This document shows positions 9,436 through 17,671 of a stretch of DNA of 64,000 bases, piece by piece. Location of the stretch: positions 1-64,000 of the forward strand of contig CBDEWC010000018.1 of assembly GCA_965243695.1 (NCBI GenBank), given 5' to 3'. A program made the position numbers and the translations under genes. The notes under the pieces are model-generated. The model did no database searches. It was not told where the DNA came from and saw only the letters and a program-made list of their open reading frames with translations. Position 1 is the stretch's first letter. Each line of letters starts with the position of its first letter. This DNA comes from JAKVCB01 sp965243695. Lineage in GTDB: Bacteria > Planctomycetota > Planctomycetia > Pirellulales > Lacipirellulaceae.

Positions 9436-9873
9436 CGCGCTAGCATCCACAGAGGAGAAAGATGAGTTCAGGAGAAGAGACCTCTTATTATAGTATGAAC
9501 TCAAAGGAATTTTTATAGTTTGCCGCCCAAAAAATAACCGCACAGCGGCCACCGACAGGCGCCTCCAACCAGGCGCAGATCCATATTGGTCGCCCCAAGC
9601 CCCTTCCAAACCGACTTGGGACCCCAAAAAACCACCTAAATTAACGCCTGAAATCAGGCCCTCGGTCGACAGGTGACGCCAACAGCACGGAGCCAGAGGG
9701 CCGAGGGGGCAAACTGGCCCTGCCTGACACCTTCCAGTTCTGCTTTCACCTTGCTAAACTGGCCAATTCGAGACAATGCTTCGGCAGGCCAATTTGGCCC
9801 CCTAGAGTGGATTCGCTGGCACATTACCCCACTCGAATACCAAGCCCCGTTTGAAACCTGAGGAGCCCTCCCA
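9436..9873. other. Intergenic region between divergent genes
   Basis: No gene can be supported. The stretch separates the thioredoxin-fold gene (minus) from the small basic ORF and FabZ-like gene (plus) and should hold both promoters. Several short GGCCAA/TTGGCC elements occur around 9760-9805. Confidence 0.4.
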
Positions 9874-9972
9874 ATGTCAAAACCTGGACGCAAAGTCAAG
9901 AAAGCCAACCATGGCAAACGCCCTGCCTGCAGTCGACCCCGCAAACAACGGCGTCAAAAGATAAAGACTTAA
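9874..9972 (+). CDS. 32-residue very basic peptide, unrecognised
   Basis: ATG 9874 is preceded by GAGGAG at normal spacing and opens a 33-codon frame ending in TAA 9970-9972. The peptide has 14 Lys or Arg in 32 residues and no acidic residue (it begins MSKPGRKVKK, ends RRQKIKT). That composition resembles small ribosome-associated peptides such as bTHX or bL34, but I cannot assign it to a family. It lies alone, 60 bases before the FabZ-like frame and in the same direction. It could be a real conserved small protein or chance; the ribosome binding site and composition favour a real gene. Confidence 0.5.
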   Translation: MSKPGRKVKKANHGKRPACSRPRKQRRQKIKT

Positions 9973-10032
9973 GCCGCCTGACCGGGGGTTGGCTTTGTTT
10001 CGCCAAGCCGATCGGGCTCCCGGCAAACCTGC

Positions 10033-10617
10033 ATGAAGGTCCCGGAAACTCGAGATATACGCCTGACTGCCATCCTCCGTCTCTCCAACCAACCTCCCCC
10101 GAGTCCCAACGTGGCTGACAAGTCGCTAATTATTGACCCTGCGGAATACGACCTCAATCACGTCGTTGCTGACCTTGACGCGATTCGCCATATCAATCCA
10201 CAGCGGTTTGAAATGGAGCAACTGACGGCTATTGTTTACGACGATTTGGAGCGCGGAATTTGCGTTGGCTACAAAGACATTGCCGACAACGAATTTTGGT
10301 CCCGCGGCCACATGCCCGGTATGCCCCTGATGCCAGGAGTCATCATGTGTGAAGCGGCAGCCCAACTCTGCAGCTATCATGTGCAAAAGCATGACTTGGT
10401 TGGTGCCGAAATGCTTGGTTTCGGTGGGATGAACGACGTTCGTTTTCGCGGAACGGTTGTCCCGGGTAATCGCCTGGTGATCACTTGTGAGAAACTACAG
10501 GTCCGCCGCCACGCCATGATCCGCTCACGTTTTCAATGCTTTGTTGGCAAAGATCTTGTCTGTGATGGAAATATCCGTGGGATTCCTATTCCGCTTGATA
10601 TGCTGCAAAGCAAATAA
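10033..10617 (+). CDS. FabZ/FabA-like hot-dog dehydratase
   Basis: The protein has a hot-dog fold signature with SRGHMPGMPLMPGVIMCEAA, which supplies the His and Glu of the 3-hydroxyacyl-ACP dehydratase site (HFPGHP...E in FabZ). FGGMNDVRFRGTVVPGNRL matches the following strand, where FabZ has KFR..V.PGD. The frame from ATG 10033 gives 194 residues; GTG 10111 would give 168, closer to the 150-160 of FabZ, and homology begins after it, so the true start may be there. Family role: dehydration of 3-hydroxyacyl thioesters in fatty-acid or related synthesis. No other fatty-acid synthase genes are adjacent, so it may serve a special pathway. Confidence 0.82.
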   Translation: MKVPETRDIRLTAILRLSNQPPPSPNVADKSLIIDPAEYDLNHVVADLDAIRHINPQRFEMEQLTAIVYDDLERGICVGYKDIADNEFWSRGHMPGMPLMPGVIMCEAAAQLCSYHVQKHDLVGAEMLGFGGMNDVRFRGTVVPGNRLVITCEKLQVRRHAMIRSRFQCFVGKDLVCDGNIRGIPIPLDMLQSK

Positions 10618-10691
10618 TTGGTAAGCAGTAGCCAGGTGATAAGGTGCGCGACGCATGCTGACTGCTGCATGACTCCTCCCGGCGCGTTCGT

Positions 10692-11507
10692 ATGCTCTTT
10701 CCTCTCTATGACCATAACCCGCACTGCCGCTTTCCGGGGGTGACGATTTTAATAATCCTTGTCAACGTCGTGGCGATGTTCTGGCTTGGAAATCTTGACA
10801 CCCGCAATGCCGCGCTAGTCGTCATACACAACGGGTTTGTTCCGGAGCGACTCACCCAGTTGAAAAACGGTCAACCGGTCGTTGTCGACGTGGTCGAGCA
10901 ACCGCATCTGTGGGAAAAAAATGCCGATCCCAAAAAACTGTCTGTAAAACTTCCAGCAAGTTCAGCGCAAGTGACCGGCTCCCTCTTCACCATGATGTTT
11001 CTCCACGGTGGGTGGTTGCATTTGGCCATGAACATGTGGATGCTGTGGGTCTTCGGAAACAATATCGAAGACCGGCTTGGCCACCTGGTGTATGGAGTCT
11101 ACTACCTGCTTGGTGGTATCCTGGCAAGCTTAACCCATTGGGTTATGGACCCCCACAGCACGATGCCGGTAATCGGGGCGAGCGGGGCAGTGGCTGCCGT
11201 GCTGGGTGGGTACGCAATTTCATATCCTACTGCCAAAGTGCGAACCTTGATTTTCGTGTTGATGGTCTTCATCGTCGATCTCCCGGCCCTGTTAGTGCTG
11301 GGAGTATGGTTCCTCATGGAGTTAGCAAGCGGGCTGGGAGTGCTCAATGGTCTGATTGACCTGCCGATCGCGTTTTGGGCCCACATTGGCGGCTTTGTGG
11401 CAGGAATCGTCTTGATCCCAATTTTTGCTCTAGGGGCACCGCCGCCCGAGACCGATTGGAAGAAAGAGTTAGAAGAGTCGTTTAAACTTGATGACATCGA
11501 TCGTTAA
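10692..11507 (+). CDS. Rhomboid-family intramembrane serine protease
   Basis: This 271-residue membrane protein has the rhomboid core: HGGWLHLAMNMWMLWVFG, then PVIGASGAVAAVLGGY with the nucleophile Ser164, then FWAHIGGFVAG with the partner His231. About six hydrophobic segments are present, and a soluble insert of about 70 residues follows the first. Rhomboids cut single-pass membrane proteins inside the bilayer; the substrate is unknown. The start ATG 10692 directly precedes LFPLYDHNPH, a common N-terminus of this subgroup. It sits between the FabZ-like gene and trmB, with no obvious functional link. Confidence 0.92.
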   Translation: MLFPLYDHNPHCRFPGVTILIILVNVVAMFWLGNLDTRNAALVVIHNGFVPERLTQLKNGQPVVVDVVEQPHLWEKNADPKKLSVKLPASSAQVTGSLFTMMFLHGGWLHLAMNMWMLWVFGNNIEDRLGHLVYGVYYLLGGILASLTHWVMDPHSTMPVIGASGAVAAVLGGYAISYPTAKVRTLIFVLMVFIVDLPALLVLGVWFLMELASGLGVLNGLIDLPIAFWAHIGGFVAGIVLIPIFALGAPPPETDWKKELEESFKLDDIDR

Positions 11508-11556
11508 CCCGGCATGTTGTACTTTGGTTACTCGCTGACTATCAACGGACAGACTT

Positions 11557-12222
11557 ATGGGTAGACGCGCCCTCCACAGCCCCGATCGCACACTGGACCT
11601 GTCAGGCCATCTGAAGACTTTCGATGATCTTCCCTGCCCATGGGACGTGGCCGAACTCTTCACAGGAGGCGGCTCGCTGGAAATCGAGGTTGGCAGTGGC
11701 AAGGGCCTCTTCATGCAGCGCGCGGCGGAACAATTTCCTGACCGCAATTTCCTCGGTATTGAAATTGCCCGCAAGTATGCGCATTTTTCTGCGGCAAGAC
11801 TGGCCAAGCGGAAACTTGATAATGCAATTATGGTCAGCGGTGACGCTCTGCGAATTTTTCGTGAGCTGCTACCCGACCAGGCGTGTTCGGCCGTCCATGT
11901 TTACTTTCCCGATCCGTGGTGGAAAAAACGTCACCGCAAGCGTCGCGTAATGACTGAGCAGTTCCTTGCGGACATCCAACGAACGCTCGTCACGGGAGGA
12001 ACACTCCACTTCTGGACCGACGTTCAAGACTATTTCGATGAATCGCTGACCTTGATTTCAAAAACAACCCAACTCGCCGGCCCCTCCTGGCCTGCCGAAT
12101 TACCTGCAAACCATGACCTGGATTATCACACGCACTTCGAACGCAGGATGCGGCTGAGCAAACAAACCGTCTATCGAGCAAAATTCCTCAAAGGTGCCGA
12201 GCGACTACCGAGCCCGTGTTGA
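11557..12222 (+). CDS. trmB: tRNA (guanine-N7-)-methyltransferase
   Basis: The enzyme makes m7G46 in tRNA from S-adenosylmethionine. The 221-residue frame has normal length. Motif I reads EIEVGSGKGLFM, then NFLGIEIARKYAH, and the family-specific DPWWKKRHRKRRVM lies in the middle. FWTDVQDYF provides the late motif. It ends facing fusA, separated by about 115 bases that hold a small GACCC/GGGTC inverted repeat just after the stop. Confidence 0.95.
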   Translation: MGRRALHSPDRTLDLSGHLKTFDDLPCPWDVAELFTGGGSLEIEVGSGKGLFMQRAAEQFPDRNFLGIEIARKYAHFSAARLAKRKLDNAIMVSGDALRIFRELLPDQACSAVHVYFPDPWWKKRHRKRRVMTEQFLADIQRTLVTGGTLHFWTDVQDYFDESLTLISKTTQLAGPSWPAELPANHDLDYHTHFERRMRLSKQTVYRAKFLKGAERLPSPC

Positions 12223-12339
12223 CCCCTAGGGTCGCACATTCGAAGCGTGCCGTTTTCCAGCCCACCGCATCCGGGGGAGAGCTCCCTCGCAGGGTACCGC
12301 AACCTGCAACCACGAACCGGTCGACCGAGGGCACGTCCC

Positions 12340-14430
12340 TCAGTCTTCATCTTTTTTGACCTTGGCTTTGGCGACAATTTCCTGCTGAACATTCGCCGGC
12401 ACCAGGTCGTAGTGGGAAAACTCCATCGCATAGCTCCCCTGTCCACCGGTCATCGAACTGAGCGTCCGGGCATAGGTGGTCACTTCGGCAAGAGGACATC
12501 TAGCCTCAACGGTCGTCATGCCTCCCCCGGCCGAATCCATCCCAACCATTTGGCCGCGTCGTCCAGGCAAGTCACTGGAAACATCACCCACATTATCGGC
12601 GGGAACCGTAATGTGCATATTCACAATCGGTTCTAGAAGTGTTGGCTTCGATTTCTGAAAGACTTCACCGAAGCACTTGCTCGCCGCAATTTTAAAAGCC
12701 GTTTCGTTCGAATCGACCGGATGATCTTTGCCAAAATGGACTTCCACACAAATGTTTTGCACTGGATAACCGGCAACAACACCCTGGTTTATTCTTTCCA
12801 AGAAACCTTTTTCGACTGCGGGCAAAAAATTACCGGGAATCGACCCACCGACAATTGCATCCACCCATAAAAAATTGCTCTTTTCGTGATAGTGACTGTC
12901 TTTGAATTGAGGAAACTTTGCTTTGGTTGACCACTCTTCTGCATTTTCGTCTTCGGAAAAAGGATACATCCGAATGTGGACTTCACCAAATTGCCCTGCC
13001 CCACCCGATTGTTTCTTGTGTCGATAGCTCCCATCACCATTCGCTTGAATCGTCTCGCGATAAGGAATCTTCGGCTCTTTGGTATCGACCTCTACTTTAT
13101 CACGTCGCTTGAGCCGTTCCTGAATGAGTGTGAGATGCAGTTCGCTCATACCGGTAAGCACCATTTCCTTGGTTTCCTGATCGTGCTCCAAGAGGATGGT
13201 ACTGTCTTCTTCTGTAATTTTGTGAAGTGCCCCGGAGAGTTTGGTTTCGTCGCCACGGCTCTTCGGTGCAACGGCCAAACCGACCATGGGCCGCGGAAAT
13301 TCTATGGGAGGGATTTTATTTTCGCCCAATGTCATCCCGGTATGAAGTTCTTCTGATTTTGCAACCGCCACAATATCCCCGGCAATTGCTTGATCTATAT
13401 TCTCAGTTTTGTCGGCCTGTACCGACAGGAGGGGACCAATCTTGAGTCCCTTGCGAAAACCGGGCGAAGCCACTGTCGAATCCTTTGAAAGTGTTCCCGA
13501 AAAGACGCGGATAAAGCTCAACTTCTGCACGAAGGGATCGATGCGGGTCTTGAAGACCTGAGCAGCCAGAGGAGCTGCAGGATCTGCCTTCAGCGTAATT
13601 TCCTCGTCCTCCTGCATTGCAGTTCGCTTAACCGCGGTCGGCGGCAGCGCCGCACTCTGGAGCACGTCAAGCAATTCATCTAAACCAACCTCGTTCTTCG
13701 TCGAAATGCACACGATTGGAGTCAAGGTCCCTTGTTTGATGGCCTCGACCGTAAGCTTCGAAAGCATTTCTTTCGAAGGCATTTCACCTTCAAAATACTT
13801 TTCCATGACTTCTTCATCTGCCTCGATGATCGATTCCATGAGCGGTTCGCTGAGTTCTGACGGATCGATCAACGCTCCTTCGGCTGAGGCAGGTGGATCG
13901 ATAACACTGGCCACTCCAGTCAAATCGGCTCCCTGACCAATGGGAACATTGAACAAGGCACATTGGTTACCAAAGACTTCCTTGATTTCGTCCATTGTTG
14001 CGGTAAAGTCAATGTTATCGGCATCCATTTTCGTAATGCAAAGGATACGTCCGAGTCCTGCCTTCTCCGCCTCATGCCAGGACCGCCGCGTGTTAACTTT
14101 GATCCCCCCCTGCGCCTCGATGGCAATCAGTGCCGTGTCAACGCCGCGCAATGCACCCACGGTTTGGCCAATCAGATCGGGATAACCTGGCGTATCAATG
14201 ACATTAAAATGTTTGCCTCCATAGTCAAAATGTGTGAGCGAGGCTTCAATCGAATGCTTATGATGTTTTTCTTCTTCGTCAAAGTCACACAGGCTGGTCC
14301 CCTCATCGACGCTGGGATTGGCGTTGATGGCCCCCGTTTTCACAAGCAGCTTGTCGACGAGGGATGTCTTGCCTGAGGACCCATGCCCGCAGACAGCGAT
14401 ATTGCGGATGTCTTCGACTTTTCTTGTCAT
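12340..14430 (-). CDS. Elongation factor G-like translational GTPase (EF-G2-like subfamily)
   Basis: The 696-residue protein has all EF-G domains. The G1 loop is GHGSSGKTS, G3 is DTPGYPDLIG and G4 is TKMD. Canonical EF-G has DTPGH and NKMD, so the catalytic His after DTPG is Tyr here, as in the EF-G-like paralogue group. Domain IV begins near GSYRHKKQSGGAGQFGEV and the C-terminal domains III/V are complete (LPGRRGQMVGMD). ATG 14430 follows AGGAG at ideal spacing. It may assist ribosome recycling or translocation; a canonical fusA probably exists elsewhere in the genome. It is the last gene of the long minus-strand run. Confidence 0.88.
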   Translation of the reverse strand: MTRKVEDIRNIAVCGHGSSGKTSLVDKLLVKTGAINANPSVDEGTSLCDFDEEEKHHKHSIEASLTHFDYGGKHFNVIDTPGYPDLIGQTVGALRGVDTALIAIEAQGGIKVNTRRSWHEAEKAGLGRILCITKMDADNIDFTATMDEIKEVFGNQCALFNVPIGQGADLTGVASVIDPPASAEGALIDPSELSEPLMESIIEADEEVMEKYFEGEMPSKEMLSKLTVEAIKQGTLTPIVCISTKNEVGLDELLDVLQSAALPPTAVKRTAMQEDEEITLKADPAAPLAAQVFKTRIDPFVQKLSFIRVFSGTLSKDSTVASPGFRKGLKIGPLLSVQADKTENIDQAIAGDIVAVAKSEELHTGMTLGENKIPPIEFPRPMVGLAVAPKSRGDETKLSGALHKITEEDSTILLEHDQETKEMVLTGMSELHLTLIQERLKRRDKVEVDTKEPKIPYRETIQANGDGSYRHKKQSGGAGQFGEVHIRMYPFSEDENAEEWSTKAKFPQFKDSHYHEKSNFLWVDAIVGGSIPGNFLPAVEKGFLERINQGVVAGYPVQNICVEVHFGKDHPVDSNETAFKIAASKCFGEVFQKSKPTLLEPIVNMHITVPADNVGDVSSDLPGRRGQMVGMDSAGGGMTTVEARCPLAEVTTYARTLSSMTGGQGSYAMEFSHYDLVPANVQQEIVAKAKVKKDED

Positions 14431-14540
14431 GGTTACTCCTATTAGGGGTGTTCCAGATCGGGCAACGGAGTCGACGTTGGCAGGAAATAACTTTCGCTAC
14501 CTCAACCGCAAGTATCACTTAATTTATTGGCACTGCACAG

Positions 14541-14580
14541 TCTTGCCAAGACAGTCTCATCCTTGCCAAGACAGTCTCAT
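14541..14580. repeat. 20-bp tandem duplication overlapping the hisA stop codon
   Basis: Two adjacent 20-base copies share CTTGCCAAGACAGTCTCAT, with one difference in the first base. The hisA stop (14577-14579 on the reverse strand) lies inside the second copy, and the fusA-like start is 110-150 bases further on. Looks like a recent slippage duplication. Confidence 0.85.
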
Positions 14581-15290
14581 CGAGCAGCTTCAATCGCCTC
14601 GGGCAAGGTCAGAGTCCCCTCATAAAGCGCCCGCCCAATGATACAACCTGCCATACCTGCCTCAGACAAGCGACGGACGTCCTGGACCGTGGTTACTCCC
14701 CCGGAAGCCACTACCGGTACGTCAACTGCATTCTGCATTTCCTGCATCGCCGAAATATTAGGCCCACTAAGCATTCCATCCGTGGCAATGTCGGTGTAGA
14801 CAATCGCCGCAATGGGCAATCCCTGGTATTGAGATGCTAATTTGATCGCCGTTACGTCGCTCGTTTCCAACCAACCATCCGTAGCGATCCGGCCGTTACG
14901 AGCATCAATTCCTAAAACCAGTCGATGAGGAAATTTCGTGCAGATTTCCCGAAACCAATCGGGATCCTTCAAGGCAGAGGTCCCCAACACCAGCCGTTCG
15001 AGACCGAAGTCAAGCAGTTCCTCAATCGACTGCTCATCGCGAATCCCTCCGCCCAGCTCACAGGTGATATCCACCGACGCAAGGATCTCCTGAACCGACG
15101 GCAAATTGACTGGCAAGCCTTCACGGGCCCCTTCAAGATCCACCAGATGCAAATATTGAGCCCCCTGCTCGACAAACTGTCGGGCAACTTCTCGTGGGTC
15201 CTCACCATACACCGTTTCGCGCGCGTAGTCACCTTGCTCGAGCCGAACACACAAGCCACCACGGAGATCGATCGCAGGCCAAACTTCCAT
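14577..15290 (-). CDS. hisA: Phosphoribosylformimino-5-aminoimidazole carboxamide ribotide isomerase
   Basis: HisA catalyses the Amadori isomerisation in histidine synthesis. The 237-residue TIM barrel starts MEVWPAIDLRGG with catalytic Asp8, and YTDIATDGMLSGPN carries the second Asp. VVASGGVTTVQD forms the phosphate loop. ATG 15290 was chosen because the longer frame only translates a tandem repeat upstream. Order hisH then hisA on the minus strand matches a partial his operon; hisF is not in the window. Confidence 0.95.
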   Translation of the reverse strand: MEVWPAIDLRGGLCVRLEQGDYARETVYGEDPREVARQFVEQGAQYLHLVDLEGAREGLPVNLPSVQEILASVDITCELGGGIRDEQSIEELLDFGLERLVLGTSALKDPDWFREICTKFPHRLVLGIDARNGRIATDGWLETSDVTAIKLASQYQGLPIAAIVYTDIATDGMLSGPNISAMQEMQNAVDVPVVASGGVTTVQDVRRLSEAGMAGCIIGRALYEGTLTLPEAIEAAR

Positions 15291-15334
15291 CACAAAGCCA
15301 TTTCGTTTGACAATTTGAGTTGGGAGATTCTGAC

Positions 15335-15382
15335 GATTAGCGTTGGAATAAGCAAACAGATTAGCGTTGGAATAAGCAAACA
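15335..15382. repeat. 24-bp perfect tandem duplication just upstream of hisA
   Basis: Two identical 24-base units containing AGCGTTGGAATAAGCAAAC lie back to back, 45-92 bases before the hisA start. A diverged partial echo (GTAAGCAGAATAGG) lies about 80 bases further upstream. The repeat sits where the promoter or leader would be. Confidence 0.9.
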
Positions 15383-15515
15383 GAATAGGACCCAAAACTA
15401 TCCCACAACTGGCCCCAAATCGCAAGTGGCCAAAGTCAGTCCCCCTGCGCGTAACTTGCTATAGGTAAGCAGAATAGGCCATTTAAGTTCGAAGATACCA
15501 AAGCCTGGAAATCAC

Positions 15516-15539
15516 GGTATGCCAGGCAACTGGCATACC
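15516..15539. promoter_or_regulatory. Perfect 10-bp hairpin with a GCAA tetraloop
   Basis: GGTATGCCAG and CTGGCATACC pair perfectly around GCAA, a GNRA-type loop on the plus strand (TTGC on the other). No T run follows, so it is not a simple terminator. It lies between hisH and hisA and could be an mRNA processing or stability element. Confidence 0.45.
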
Positions 15540-15794
15540 AGTGCCCAACCGGAGTAAGCCAAATTTTACGTGGCCAAACTATTCACCAAAAACGGTGAAG
15601 GCAACATCGTCCACATGCACTTTTTTCCGGGTGCGGTACGAAAACCAGGACCTACCGGTTGAAGCATGACTGGTAGGAGGAAAACCGCAACCCTACCTGA
15701 CTGACCCTAATAGCTCAGCCACTGACTGTATGGCCGATAAAGACAACTGGAACCGGTTAGGTTTTTCAGCTGCGGCACCACCCTTAGAATGTGG

Positions 15795-16400
15795 TTACAG
15801 CTCCGCAAAGTTCGTCAACACCCGCAGCCCATCAGCCTGGCTCTTTTCAGGATGAAACTGCGTCGCAAAGAGGTTGTCTTTCCAGATTGAACTACAGAAA
15901 GGTGCAGCATAGTGGGTCTCGGTGGCGATCACGGACTGGTCACGTGGCACCACATAATAGGAGTGAACAAAGTAGAAATAGGTTCCATCATCCAAACCGG
16001 AAAAAATTGGGGGGTGACGGCAAAATTCAACCTGATTCCATCCCATATGAGGAACTTTGTAATCTTTTGGCACGCGAAACCTGACAACTTTTCCAGGAAT
16101 GATGCCCAGACCTTCGAACTCACCATCTTCGTAACTTTTCTCGAACAGCATTTGCAGGCCGAGGCAAATACCCAAAAAAGGCTTTCCCGCAGCCACCGCG
16201 GCTCGGACCGGTTCGACCAGTTTTCGCCGGTGGAGTGCAGCAACTGCATCGGCAAAGGCCCCTACGCCTGGTAACACGACGTGGCTGGCATCATCAACCA
16301 CGGCCGGATCACTTGTAATGACCGCCTGATGCCCACCTTTCTCGAAACCTTTTTGCACACTGCGAAGGTTTCCCATTTCATAATCAATAATGGCAATCAT
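15795..16400 (-). CDS. hisH: Imidazole glycerol phosphate synthase, glutamine amidotransferase subunit
   Basis: HisH supplies ammonia from glutamine to HisF. The 201-residue class I amidotransferase has IIDYEMGNLRSVQKGF at the start, the nucleophile Cys in FLGICLGLQMLFE, and the His-Glu pair in ATQFHPEKSQADGL near the end. PHMGWNQVEF and YFVHSYYV are characteristic of HisH. Full length. It is read before hisA with a 500-base gap, unusually wide for a his operon. Confidence 0.95.
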   Translation of the reverse strand: MIAIIDYEMGNLRSVQKGFEKGGHQAVITSDPAVVDDASHVVLPGVGAFADAVAALHRRKLVEPVRAAVAAGKPFLGICLGLQMLFEKSYEDGEFEGLGIIPGKVVRFRVPKDYKVPHMGWNQVEFCRHPPIFSGLDDGTYFYFVHSYYVVPRDQSVIATETHYAAPFCSSIWKDNLFATQFHPEKSQADGLRVLTNFAEL

Positions 16401-16595
16401 GGCAGTTAGTTACGGTTCCAAAACTGGGTCGAGTGGCCAGAAAACAACGGTACAAACCATCTCAGCGGTGCCTGGCCAAGAAGGCACCACCAAACCTATT
16501 GTACCCTCAAAATGAGTCGACGACGCAAGCGGTAACCACGAACCGCCTTGACCATCTGAAGGTCCCGGTCAAGCACCCGAAAATGGGCCAAGCCA

Positions 16596-17492
16596 TCAAC
16601 GTCGCGCTATTTCAGGATAGATAACCAGTTCGATGCGATTGTTACGTGCTCTGCCAGCTGTCGTCGCGTTGGTCATGATGGGATGGTTAGGTCCATGTCC
16701 AATCACAAAAAGTTGACCGGGCGGTGTTCCCAACGTGCGGGTCAAGGCGTCGTAGACAGCCGTCGCTTGAGCAATCGCCAGATGATGTCCGGTAGGATAT
16801 TGCGGTGAAGTCCTTGGACTGTTATCGGTGTGCCCTTCGATACCGATGAGTTGCTGCGGGTAGTTTCGCAGCAAATCGGCTCCCACGCTTTTGAGTAAAC
16901 TGATCGAGGTAGGCTTGAGTTGCGGTGTCGCTGTATAGAAGAGTTGCTCGTCGGGTATCTCGATGCGAATCACGTCACCATCCTGTCGGACCTGAACGCC
17001 AGGAAGATCGGTGATGGTTAACGTCCGCAAAAGACTGTTGTTGGCCCGAATTTCGGCACCTGCTTGCCGCTGAATCGAGGCCGCCAGGGCTGATGTTTTA
17101 CTGCGGAGTTGTTGATTATCACCTTGTACAGCTGCAAGCTGATTGGCTGCACCACGAAGTTGATCTTGGGTGGCGGTAAGCTGATCCTCGAGAATTTGTG
17201 TTTGCTGGCGGGACTGCGCCAGCAACGACTCCAATTCCTGGTTACTACGATCGAGTTGCACAACACGCTCTTGAGACTGCTGCTGCTGCAAAGCCAACAT
17301 TTGCTGCTGCTCGGGAGTTAATGTCACTACCGGCTGCGTTGTGGGAGTCGGAGTAAACACGAGTCTACCACAGCCAATCACGCTCAAAAGCGAGATGAAT
17401 AAAACAAGTCGATTGGCCCGGGACGATCGCACGACGACGTTCTCTACCGTTTGCAGTCTGTGTGTCGTAATATTTTTTGGCTCGCTGGCCAC
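16596..17492 (-). CDS. OmpA-domain lipoprotein with a coiled coil
   Basis: The N-terminus has a hydrophobic segment and lipobox (LLSVIGC), so the protein is probably a lipoprotein. Next comes a Gln-rich coiled coil of about 100 residues, then an OmpA/MotB peptidoglycan-binding domain: IGIEGHTDNS, LAIAQATAVYDAL, and GRARNNRIELVI. The first GTG (17492) gives 298 residues; a GTG at 17432 would give a more ordinary lipoprotein signal and is a serious alternative. It probably links the outer membrane to peptidoglycan. A neighbour of the prepilin-peptidase-like gene, with no proven relation. Confidence 0.82.
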   Translation of the reverse strand: MASEPKNITTHRLQTVENVVVRSSRANRLVLFISLLSVIGCGRLVFTPTPTTQPVVTLTPEQQQMLALQQQQSQERVVQLDRSNQELESLLAQSRQQTQILEDQLTATQDQLRGAANQLAAVQGDNQQLRSKTSALAASIQRQAGAEIRANNSLLRTLTITDLPGVQVRQDGDVIRIEIPDEQLFYTATPQLKPTSISLLKSVGADLLRNYPQQLIGIEGHTDNSPRTSPQYPTGHHLAIAQATAVYDALTRTLGTPPGQLFVIGHGPNHPIMTNATTAGRARNNRIELVIYPEIARR

Positions 17493-17671
17493 AGATTTCT
17501 ACCCAGAAACCGGGATCTGTAACCAGGAATTCCTCGACAGGAGCGGCCGGAGCGTAGCAAGGCACCCTCGTGCTTGCAAGTGCGGTTCGTTGGCAATTTC
17601 GTGCTAGCGTACCGCCACTTTCGAAGGCAAAACGGTGGTAAAAAAACAGGTCTACCTGTTGATGCGCGCAC

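Larger units (their letters stand above)
15291..15794. other. Intergenic region between hisH and hisA
   Basis: Besides the tandem duplication, it holds a strong hairpin at 15516-15539 and a weaker CCTACC/GGTAGG inverted repeat around 15650-15677. No open frame looks coding. Confidence 0.5.
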
